From assembly GCF_032393985.1 (NCBI RefSeq), contig NZ_CP135918.1:1736001-1800000 (forward strand): 64,000 nt of DNA, read 5' to 3'. A model generated the notes under the pieces. It worked only from the letters and a program-made list of their open reading frames with translations, made no database searches and was not told where the DNA came from. This document shows, one piece after another, positions 1-7,636 of this stretch; within the stretch, counting starts at the first letter, position 1, and every line of letters starts with the position of its first letter. Source of the DNA: Fischerella sp. JS2 (GTDB lineage: Bacteria; Cyanobacteriota; Cyanobacteriia; Cyanobacteriales; Nostocaceae). The position numbers and the translations under genes are program-made.

Positions 1-520
1 CGGCGATCGCTGCTGCTGCTGTTAATAGTCCTGGTGTCGCCCCGCATCCTGTCATGTAGGTAATACTTGCGGCTTGTAGTTCTTCTTTCAGGGCTATTAG
101 TTGTTCTACTGCACTTGTACGTTTAATAGCATCTACTAATACCCCACGCCAACCAGAATTAATAAATTGCTTGACGACAGTTGGAATAAAATCATTGGGT
201 AAGTTTGGTAAAGCTAAGAAATAACCATTTACAGGCTGATTGCTTTCTATTAATTCCTGAATACTACGATTGGTTAATGTGCCAAATGATTCTAAATAAC
301 CTACTGAACCCTGGGACTGATATGTGGCAATGCACTCTTGGGCATTTAAACCCTCGGTAGCGTAAGCATAACCTTTATTGTCTGCTGCGGCTACTAAAAT
401 CATTTCTCGTTTGGGGGCAAGGACTTTAGCAGCAGCTTGCCCTAGTCCGCCAAAACCCAGTACTCCGATACGTATTGCTTTAGAAAAATTGGTAGAACCC
501 ATTACTTGGTTTGTATTCAT
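1..520 (-). CDS. bioU: BioU-like (S)-8-amino-7-oxononanoate synthase, N-terminal part (saccharopine dehydrogenase-like fold), cut by window edge
   Basis: The frame starts at an ATG (518-520) and stays open to the window edge, giving about 173 residues. A Rossmann NAD(P)-binding start ([18 protein letters not shown], about residues 16-33) is followed by an acidic/Asn strand end (AAADNKG). Downstream lie [12 protein letters not shown] (Lys133) and [18 protein letters not shown]. Known: cyanobacterial BioU is a suicide enzyme of biotin synthesis that uses a lysine near position 124 as substrate. The lysine here would sit there if the first nine or so residues are an extension. That assignment is from remembered family features, so the safe call is a saccharopine dehydrogenase-like oxidoreductase. 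It is divergent from the DUF2997 operon. Confidence 0.65.
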   Translation of the reverse strand, partial: MNTNQVMGSTNFSKAIRIGVLGFGGLGQAAAKVLAPKREMILVAAADNKGYAYATEGLNAQECIATYQSQGSVGYLESFGTLTNRSIQELIESNQPVNGYFLALPNLPNDFIPTVVKQFINSGWRGVLVDAIKRTSAVEQLIALKEELQAASITYMTGCGATPGLLTAAAAIA

Positions 521-1166
521 AAGTTAATTAGCTGAGTTAAATAATTAGCTTTCACATTCAGCCTCTATAGCAATTTTCCTACTCTTGATTGCTGATTATG
601 ACTTTGTTTATAGCTAATAGCGATAAATTTTATCTTGATTTTTGATGCTAGGTTATTCTGTTGTGTAACTACGCAATAGACTATGAAGGTTCTCGGTTGG
701 GTGTAGTACAGTTTTGACCTCTCTGCTACATCTTCTCTACACCCTTACACCCCACACCTATTTTCAAGACAAAAATGAGTTAAGGCGATCGCGCTGTTAG
801 TTAATTTGGGCAAAATTAATTATAATGATAAATATTTTCAATAAAAATCATGCTTTTATAACTGATTTTATTGGCTCTACTAGGACTAGCACTGGATTTC
901 TAAGCTTTATACAATTTTGTTGATAGTTAAATTTTGAGCTTGACTTCTCGATCAGGTTAAGAGAAACTTACATGTAATAGATGTGTTGACTAATAAGACT
1001 AATAATTTTTGTAAAGTTTCTGAGATATATATTTTGAGAGATGGAACATTAGTTAACAAATAGCTAATTTTGTAGCTAAGGAAAAATGCTGTTCCCTAGA
1101 GCTACATTTTTAGCCATTTGCTAGAGCAGTACAATCCAAGCGTACTATTTGTGGTTGGCCAAAAGC
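521..1166. other. Divergent intergenic region, no gene seen
   Basis: AT-rich spacer between the minus-strand BioU-like gene and the plus-strand DUF2997 operon, so it must carry both promoters. It holds one HIP1 site at 785-792 and a pyrimidine-rich stretch around 716-765. I see no open frame, tRNA or strong hairpin, and no promoter hexamer pair that I would defend. Confidence 0.5.
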
Positions 1167-1376
1167 ATGGAGACATTAGAATTCATCATTTATCCAGATG
1201 GTCGGGTACAGGAAAAAGTCACTGGTATTGTGGGTAATTCCTGTGCCGAAGTGACAGCGGCTATAGAAGCACAGTTGGGACTAGTGCTTAATCAAGAGCC
1301 AACCTCAGAATTCTTCGCCGCCAAGGTGCAGCAATCTGGAGTGGTGAACACCCAAACCGCTTATAGCGATTGGTAA
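1167..1376 (+). CDS. DUF2997 family small protein
   Basis: A 69-residue protein beginning METLEFIIYPDGRV. An upstream in-frame start at 1149 would add six residues, but the family normally begins at METLEF, so the ATG at 1167 is chosen. The family is conserved in cyanobacteria with no established function; the short beta-rich start (IIYPDGRVQEKVTG) and the Cys in GNSCAEV are visible. It is first in a tight three-gene set with DUF1257/Ycf35 (43 nt downstream) and a ferredoxin. I infer a shared role, probably linked to an iron-sulfur protein, but the sequence does not say which reaction. Confidence 0.8.
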   Translation: METLEFIIYPDGRVQEKVTGIVGNSCAEVTAAIEAQLGLVLNQEPTSEFFAAKVQQSGVVNTQTAYSDW

Positions 1377-1419
1377 ATTAGCAAACACAAACACTTAGTT
1401 GAGTCGATTCATAACCGCC

Positions 1420-1806
1420 ATGTCACACTTTAGCCAAATTAAAACTCAAATTCGTAATCTTGAATCTTTGCAAGAAGCTCTCTCTGACTTGGGTATAGAC
1501 TGGAAACAAGGTCCGCGCGAAGTGCGTGGCTATCGTGGTCAAACTTACAATGCCGAGATTACTATCGAGCAAGAAAATGGTTACGATGTTGGTTTCAAAT
1601 GGAATGGTAAAGAATACGAGTTGGTAGCTGATTTGCAATATTGGCAACAAGACTTGTCTGTAGAAGGATTCTTACGCCAGGTAACACAGCGCTATGCCTA
1701 TCATACAGTAGTAAAAGAGACAGCGCGTGCAGGCTTTCAAGTTGCTGAACAACAAAAAAATGAAGATGGTTCAATTCGCCTGGTAGTACAACGCTGGAGT
1801 GCGTAA
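1420..1806 (+). CDS. ycf35: DUF1257 / Ycf35 protein
   Basis: A 128-residue protein starting MSHFSQIKTQIRNLESL, the usual start of this family; the longer TTG start at 1399 adds an untypical MSRFITA. Ycf35 is encoded in some algal plastids and in cyanobacteria and its function is unknown. Recognisable parts are the N-terminal SQIKTQI helix, a beta-strand pair (YNAEITIEQENGYDVGFKWNG) and a C-terminal helix-strand unit ending QRWSA. The stop TAA (1804-1806) directly abuts the ATG of the ferredoxin, pointing to coupled translation. Confidence 0.88.
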   Translation: MSHFSQIKTQIRNLESLQEALSDLGIDWKQGPREVRGYRGQTYNAEITIEQENGYDVGFKWNGKEYELVADLQYWQQDLSVEGFLRQVTQRYAYHTVVKETARAGFQVAEQQKNEDGSIRLVVQRWSA

Positions 1807-2268
1807 ATGTCTGATTTTTTGCCGTCGCTGGAACAGAAGGAAGATAACCGATCCGGTCTAGAACCAGAATTAGGCGGCTTTTTGCGGAATACCCCAGATC
1901 GTTCCGGTTTAGAACCGGAATTAGGGGGTATGTTGCGCCAAAAAGGTGTCTATGTTGATGAAATCACCTGTATTGGCTGTAAACACTGTGCCTTTGTTGC
2001 CCGTAATACTTTTTATATAGAACCCGATTATGGGCGATCGCGTGCAATACGTCAAGATGGCGATCCAGAGGAAGTAATACAAGAGGCAATAGACACTTGC
2101 CCCGTTGATTGTATCCACTGGACTGATTATACCGAACTAAAACGGTTAGAAGAGGAACGTAAATATCAGGTCATACCTGTGGTGGGTTATCCTGTGGAAG
2201 GTGCAGTTGCAGCTGCTGAGCGAAGACGCAAAAAGCTAAAATTAAAACAAAAAAAATCCCGTTATTAA
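1807..2268 (+). CDS. [4Fe-4S] ferredoxin with a duplicated N-terminal peptide
   Basis: A 153-residue protein. The central domain (about residues 48-105) has a CIGCKHC cluster motif and a distal CPVDC, the ligand set of a ferredoxin-type [4Fe-4S] centre; only one cluster is evident. Before it, RSGLEPELGG occurs twice, at residues 15-24 and 32-41, with a 17-residue spacing. The C-terminus is lysine/arginine-rich (ERRRKKLKLKQKKSRY). It is translated immediately after Ycf35 with no spacer. Likely an electron carrier dedicated to the DUF2997/Ycf35 pair; the partner reaction is unknown. The repeated peptide looks like a docking or linker segment, which is inference. Confidence 0.87.
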   Translation: MSDFLPSLEQKEDNRSGLEPELGGFLRNTPDRSGLEPELGGMLRQKGVYVDEITCIGCKHCAFVARNTFYIEPDYGRSRAIRQDGDPEEVIQEAIDTCPVDCIHWTDYTELKRLEEERKYQVIPVVGYPVEGAVAAAERRRKKLKLKQKKSRY

Positions 2269-2309
2269 ATACAACTGGTTCCACAACAATAATAAATCAT
2301 AAGAGATAG

Positions 2310-2338
2310 GGCTGGCTTTACCAGCCTTTTTGTTTTTT
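2310..2338 (+). terminator. Rho-independent terminator of the DUF2997-ycf35-ferredoxin operon
   Basis: Perfect 6-bp stem GGCTGG (2310-2315) / CCAGCC (2321-2326), loop CTTTA, then a T-rich run 2327-2338 interrupted by one G. It lies 42 nt after the ferredoxin stop. Confidence 0.85.
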
Positions 2339-2572
2339 AGATCAATTTAGTTAAAAATTTGGTTTTTTGGATGGACTGCTTTATCATATCTTTGTAAAGA
2401 TTGAGTATAAACATCATGAAATTCTTGTTAAATCACCTTAGATCTAGTGTGATTTTGATTTTCTTGCTTTAAGATTTTTAATTAATGCTTCACGAAAAAA
2501 TATTATTTGTGAAACTGTGAGTATGTGCCAATGGTAGCGCAACTCTGAAAGAAAATCTCAGAGGGTACCCTT

Positions 2573-2716
2573 ATGTTTAAGCTAGGTTCAACTAAATCTA
2601 TCTTCCTGGCTCACATCCAGCAAGCACTGCTAGGGGGTTATCTTTTCATTGGATATGATCTTGTAGTTCAAAGTGTCCCTGCTGTGAGAATTCCTGGTGG
2701 TTTAACTCCACCCTGA
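2573..2716 (+). CDS. Possible small protein of 47 residues, unknown
   Basis: An ATG at 2573 is preceded by AGAGGG (2560-2565) at 7-nt spacing, a good ribosome site. The frame encodes a 47-residue peptide starting MFKLGSTKSIFLAH with a mildly hydrophobic middle (ALLGGYLFIGYDLVVQ) and ending GGLTPP. I do not recognise it. It may be a genuine small protein or the front of a decayed gene whose rest lies in the next frame at 2729-2887. Confidence 0.3.
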   Translation: MFKLGSTKSIFLAHIQQALLGGYLFIGYDLVVQSVPAVRIPGGLTPP

Positions 2717-2728
2717 GTTAGGGATTAA

Positions 2729-2887
2729 ATGCCTCTCTCTGTAGCCGTAAAAACTAGCAATGATACTATTCTCTTCAATATTGCTAGAGAGGGATTCTAT
2801 ACAACATTAGAGACATCTATTCTATACTTACCTTCCTCTGACGCAAATCTACTAAGATTAACCATCAAAGTTTTCGTTAATGGTTAA
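2729..2887 (+). CDS. Possible small protein of 52 residues or gene fragment, unknown
   Basis: Begins MPLSVAVKTSNDTILFNI and ends TIKVFVNG. Alternating hydrophobic residues suggest a beta-rich fragment. No clear ribosome site precedes the ATG. It starts 12 nt after the stop of the 2573 frame, which would fit one broken gene. I cannot assign a family. Confidence 0.22.
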   Translation: MPLSVAVKTSNDTILFNIAREGFYTTLETSILYLPSSDANLLRLTIKVFVNG

Positions 2888-3258
2888 TTTAGCTCCGTGG
2901 GGTATAAACACTTTATCCATACAACAACTGAATAGTACAGTCGAGGACTGATTAGAAATTTGGGATAAAGTCTTAATTTTAACCATACTTTAAAAAAATT
3001 ACCCAGTAAAGGTGACTGGAAAAATATTGAAAGTCTCCTAGTTAGATAGCGCTTGTTTGCCAGAAGGAAGCTTGAGACAACAGTCTAGTTGACATCACAA
3101 ATATCAATTCATCCAACTTTGTACTAGCACAAATGTAGTAAGACAAACTTTATCTCTGCAATCATTACTTAAACCTAATTGATTATTGCTTAATTCTGTT
3201 GCTGCTGTTCAGCGAAACACAACAAAAAACTATTTTCAGTTGTAGGACTAGATTTGAT

Positions 3259-4293
3259 ATGAATTCAATGTTAAAAGTTCCCTCAGTTGCTGTATGTATT
3301 CCTACTTATAATCAAGCCCAATACTTAATTGAATCTGTAAGTAGTGCCTGTTGTCAAACTTATCCAAATGTGGAAGTCTGGGTTTCAGACGATGGTAGTA
3401 CTGACGAAACACCCCAGGTGATGGAACAGTTGTGTCAGCAGTTTCCCCAAGTGCGTTACTATCGGCAACCCAAGAACTTAGGTATTGCTGGCAACAATAC
3501 TTGGTTAATGAGTCAGCCAACAACTGACTTTATTGTACGTCTGGACTCAGATGATGCTTTAATGCCAAATTATGTAGAGAAACTAGTCTCACTGCTAGAA
3601 AAATATCCAGAAGCTGGTTATGCTCATACCGCTATCCGGGAAATTGATCAGCATGGAAATAATCATTCAGTAGCACGAGTTGTCAGAAAAAAAGAGTTTC
3701 AAAACTCTGATGAAGCTCTAATGGCAGCAGTTTCTGGCTATAGAGTGGCAGCGAACATTATCATGTTCAGAACTAAGGCACTCCAAGAATTAAGATATTA
3801 CGAAAATCGCCCTGAATATGTTGAAGATTATGATTTATCTGTAAGAATCGCAGATGCTGGCTACGGGAATGTCTACGCAGATGAAGTGCTAGCAAAATAT
3901 CGAGTTTGGACTGATGTGAAGAAAACTCGCTCCAAGCGTAAACACTTGCAGTTAAGAGGATATATTCGGATTTTTGAAGAGAGTTTCTTACCAGCTTTTC
4001 AAAGGCGCGGCTGGGATATAAAAGTGCTAGATAAACAGAGACGTAAGATGGCAATCGTACATTCAGCTTATTCTTTTCTGCCTATTTTTAATCAAGAAGA
4101 ACGAGCAGAACTTGTCGCTTTATTAAAGCAACTGGGTGATTCGCCTCTGTTACGGCTGCGAATTATAGCACTGTCTTTAGGCTTTGCTCCTTTGTTTGAG
4201 TGGCAACACCACACAGAACTTAAGTTAAAAGGTGTTGTTAAAGACTGGTTAAGCAAACTGAAAACTATGTCAGTAGTCAAAGCAGTAGGATAA
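3259..4293 (+). CDS. GT2 family glycosyltransferase
   Basis: Chosen start is the ATG at 3259 (MNSMLKVPSVAVCIPTYNQ); the frame extends upstream to a TTG at 3199 without family support. The GT-A catalytic domain fills roughly residues 8-220: PTYNQ nucleotide-binding loop, SDDGSTDET, then the metal-binding DSDD. A conserved ED/YDLSVR region follows, where the base would be expected. The C-terminal 100 residues are helical and basic. Known: such enzymes add single sugars from nucleotide-sugar donors, mostly for exopolysaccharide or lipid-linked glycans. It stands alone, with no polysaccharide gene next to it, so the acceptor cannot be guessed. Confidence 0.85.
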   Translation: MNSMLKVPSVAVCIPTYNQAQYLIESVSSACCQTYPNVEVWVSDDGSTDETPQVMEQLCQQFPQVRYYRQPKNLGIAGNNTWLMSQPTTDFIVRLDSDDALMPNYVEKLVSLLEKYPEAGYAHTAIREIDQHGNNHSVARVVRKKEFQNSDEALMAAVSGYRVAANIIMFRTKALQELRYYENRPEYVEDYDLSVRIADAGYGNVYADEVLAKYRVWTDVKKTRSKRKHLQLRGYIRIFEESFLPAFQRRGWDIKVLDKQRRKMAIVHSAYSFLPIFNQEERAELVALLKQLGDSPLLRLRIIALSLGFAPLFEWQHHTELKLKGVVKDWLSKLKTMSVVKAVG

Positions 4294-4508
4294 GTTTTTT
4301 AGGTGTGAAGGTATAGGTTAAGTAGATTTTTAGCCATATCACCACACCTAAACTAATATTTTAAACGCAAAGGAACGCAAAGTTAGCGCAGAGGTACGCA
4401 AGTTATTAGTTATCAGTTATCAGTTACCAGTAATAAGGGATTCATCATTCAGGTAACGTTTCCCTAGTATCATTGGCGTTAACTGATAACTGTTTAGTGT
4501 TCACTGAT
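4294..4508. repeat. Intergenic repeat block
   Basis: Holds AACGCAAAGGAACGCAAAG-type repeats (about 4362-4403) and short tandem TTATCAGTTATCAGTTACC units (about 4406-4430), with the complementary AACTGATAACTG at 4481-4492, so the ends can pair. A related TTATCAG/GTTCACTGATTTA block lies at about 13280-13318. Confidence 0.6.
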
Positions 4509-6139
4509 TTAATCCTTCTCAGCAAAAGTTTTTACTTTGCCATCAGGACTGTAAACGGCTCTAATGATCACAGTTTGCCCATTACGATTGGGAGAAACAA
4601 AACGTTCGCCAATTAAAGGCATTCCTGTGCGATCTATATATATTCTCGAAGCTTTTCCTAAAGGAAGAATACGTTCAATAGTGCCATCGACACCCACAAC
4701 CAAACTATATTCTAGTGTTTGGTTTAAGCCAGAAGGTGGCTGCCAGCGCTTTGTTAGAAATTCTCTAGCTTCGGATACTTGAGCTGTTGCGTCAAACAAA
4801 GCATTACTATTTCTAGTTGCGACTTGGTTGGAATTACGATCTTGTCGCAATTTCTCAATTAATTGGGAAGTATCTTCTGCATCAACTGAGTTATTTTTTG
4901 GTGATTGATTTTGTTGGTTAGGAGTACTAGTACGGCTATTGGGTGCGGTAGCAATAGTCGGTGGAATCGCAGGCAAAGTAGAAGGTAGGCTAGATTCTGT
5001 AGTGGATGAATTTGGTGAATTTAATGAAATATTCCCATTTTGGGCAATAACTCCACTGTTAGAAGTAGAAGCGGTGGTATCCTGCTGTGGGGTTTTAGGT
5101 TGAATACGAATTTGTTGCCCAGGATCTGTTAATGTCAGTGGAGCTTTTGTAGTGGGAAGTTTTGCTGTTGGTGGGACGCTGGGGAATACCTTGTTCCCGG
5201 AAGATGATTGGGAGGGTGGGGGAATGCGGATGTAGAGGCAGAAGGGGAACCTGTTTGAGAAGGTGCGTTAGGTAATATGGGCGCTGTGGGAAATCCTTGG
5301 GCTTGGGGAGAAATTGGGGTAGGTGAAGCTAAGGTGGAACCAGGTATTGACAAACTATTAGAACCAAAGGGTAGGGGAGGTAGTTGATCTGTGGAGGTGA
5401 TTGCAGGTGTTGGCGAATCTAAAGGTGATGGTTCTAAGGCTAGTTTATCTTCAGTAGCTGTAGGTTTTTGCTTACTCTGAATTGCATATTGGTAGGTAAA
5501 TGGTACTAAACCAACAGCTAATACTAGTACTGCTACCGCAGGAACCCAACCAGGAATTGCAAAACGCGATCGCCCTTGATAGAGATTAGGTAGGGCAAGT
5601 ATATCGTCAGAGTATTGATCTAAAGCTGTTGCCAAATCAAATAACTGTAGCAAACTCAGTTGAACAACAGACTTGGATGCTTGGTATCCCAAAGAACCAA
5701 GAAACAAATTATGAGTTAAATGGCTATTTGGTTCGATGTGTATTTTTGTTTCTGGTACTTGATTATTAAAAGAATTTAATGTTTCGGTAGAAGCAGAATT
5801 TTGTAATGGTTCTTGTGATTCTGGTTCATCTGGTGCATTGGTTGAGTCCTCTAATTCTGAAAAGTTTGCCCAAAAACTTTCAGGGGACATTTGAAGGAAT
5901 TCCTGCACGTAGTTTGTGACTGCTGCACACAAAGCTTCTAGTTGATCGCGATCGCCCCGAATAACGATCTTCTGTTCTTCGCTAAGTCGTGGATCGTCAA
6001 AACTTAACTCAAAGCGTAGATCCTTCAGAACCGATCTTCCCTTTCCCACCCAACGAGATAGAGATGAGCTTTGTGCCAAGACTTCTAGCGTGCAAGTGGG
6101 TGGTGTGTAACGACGGATGACAGAATTTGTTACAGGCAT
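4509..6139 (-). pseudogene. DUF4335 family protein, frameshifted
   Basis: Two overlapping frames form one DUF4335-like protein. The first runs from the ATG at 6139 and ends in an out-of-frame tail at 5135; the second is open from upstream of 5215 to the stop at 4509. Reading with one extra base in the run of five G at 5218-5222 joins them without a break (FPPPSQSSSG). The rejoined product is about 540 residues: an N-terminal globular domain (1-180), one membrane segment (about 196-216, PGWVPAVAVLVLAVGLVPF), a long Pro/Ser/Thr/Gln linker and a C-terminal domain ending SPDGKVKTFAEKD. It lies 25 nt after DUF3038, its usual neighbour. Either a real lesion, a phase-variable tract or a sequencing error. 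Confidence 0.75.
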
Positions 6140-6164
6140 GGCAGGAACTGCAAGCAGGACATTT

Positions 6165-6770
6165 TCAAAATTTCGTTGAACGGTCTATAAGTGCTAGCCA
6201 GAGGCGGCGATGTCCACCAGGACCACTATAAAAAAGAAGATCTATCAGCAGTTTTAAAGCCAGGTGGGTAAGTTCATCCGTAGAGATCGTCGAGTCTTCC
6301 TCCATCCGCTCTTGGTAAGTGTTGCAGAAAGCATCGATATAATCTCCTAATAAAGCAGCCTGATGAGGTTCGCGGTTATTTTCCGCCATCTGTTCTAACA
6401 AGCCAACAGCACGACGAATCAATTCTTGATGCTGCTTGGCAAGATAACAAATAATGAGAACAAGCGCTCGTGCTTCTTCAACATCGAGCTTTTTTCGCCC
6501 TCCTTGACCTTTGCGTAGCGGATTAGATTGGCGTAGCCGCCACAACGCTACACGGTCTGGCACTCTGGACTCTAAATTTAGATTAATTGCCGCTGAAAGC
6601 ATTGCCTCGGAGCCAATGCCAGTCAATGTTTCTAATGCCAACAGCACCAAATCTAATTGGGTTTTAATGTTTTCCCATTGAGTTGTGTTCGGGGCTGGAA
6701 GCTTTATTAAATCCTCCCACTGAGGAGTAGGAGTGGGTGAATTAGCGGCAGAGTGCATAACTTTTAGCAT
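6165..6770 (-). CDS. DUF3038 family protein
   Basis: A 201-residue soluble, helix-rich protein (start MLKVMHSAANSPT; an ATG four codons later is possible). The family is found almost only in cyanobacteria, next to DUF4335 as here, and has no assigned activity. Visible landmarks are LVLLALETLTGIGSEAML, a basic patch (RKGQGGRKKLDVEEARALVL) and a C-terminal LLIDLLFYSGPGGHRRLW. The 25-nt gap to DUF4335 indicates one transcript; I infer the two act together, DUF4335 providing the membrane anchor. Confidence 0.85.
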   Translation of the reverse strand: MLKVMHSAANSPTPTPQWEDLIKLPAPNTTQWENIKTQLDLVLLALETLTGIGSEAMLSAAINLNLESRVPDRVALWRLRQSNPLRKGQGGRKKLDVEEARALVLIICYLAKQHQELIRRAVGLLEQMAENNREPHQAALLGDYIDAFCNTYQERMEEDSTISTDELTHLALKLLIDLLFYSGPGGHRRLWLALIDRSTKF

Positions 6771-7636
6771 AGGTGATCGGGCTAGTAGGGGCTGTTGCTG
6801 TTACCCATTTTGAAACCAGACTTTTACGAGTGAATATTAGTTTCCTAAAGCTATGAATAGAAAGTGCCTACAGCAAGCTGTTGGGCGTTTTTGAAAATTG
6901 AGATGGTTGGATAAACAGCAGTGGTCATTGTCTTACTCTATGATGAAAAGCGATTTGGGATAAAGTACAAGCGCTTTTAGTTACATCTTGTCTGCTAATT
7001 GCACCAACCTTGTGTTTAACTATTTTCTGCTTAAACTGATGCTTTAACAAAATAAATAAATCTTCCTTTAGATAGATATTTACTTCTGTTGACTGGTTAG
7101 TTGTTTGTGATTTACTTTACTTCCAACCAAAGAATACCTAATCAGGTATATTTCAACAAGCAGGAACTAAAAATTTTTTTTGTGATGTTGACATTGGAAT
7201 AAGACTTTTTGGCAGTTGTTGTAAATTAATAGATGAAAATATCAATATAATTTTGTTTTTGCTACTTGTTGATTAATTTTTCATCAATATTTCTTAAGCA
7301 GCTAATATTTAAAACTGTGTATGTAGTAGCGTGACTAAGTTAAACATAGTGCATTAATAAACCGCAGAGGCAAGAGAGACACAGAGGTAGAAGAAGAGAT
7401 TTGTAAATTCGCTTTCTTGAATCCAATTGGCAGAATGCAGAGGACTAGTTAATTGGTATAAATTTTTTCCAGCCTTCTGCCATCTAACTTGAAAGCAACC
7501 TCACTCCTTTCCCTCTGTTGCGGGTTCACCAGAGGGGTATCCTCTCTTGACGGGGTGATGTTTTTCATAGCAAAGCTCATGAAACTAGTTTCATTGTGAC
7601 TGCCCTGGTGCCTTTTGCCTTTCTTCGGTCACTGCT
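6771..7636. other. Long spacer with dispersed repeats, no gene
   Basis: AT-rich region between the promoter side of DUF3038 and the 3' end of mutS2. About 7358-7400 carries an ACCGCAGAGG...ACACAGAGG repeat, 7465-7485 a CCTTCTGCC repeat, 7500-7560 a CCCTCTGTTGCG...AGAGGGG imperfect palindrome, and 7610-7630 a TTTTGCCTTTCTTCGGT motif that recurs at about 22900. No convincing frame on either strand. Confidence 0.5.

Larger units (their letters stand above)
2339..3258. other. Long spacer with two small open frames
   Basis: About 920 bases between the ferredoxin operon and the glycosyltransferase. Apart from the two short frames at 2573-2716 and 2729-2887 I see only AT-rich DNA. The last 200 bases must hold the glycosyltransferase promoter. 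Confidence 0.5.
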
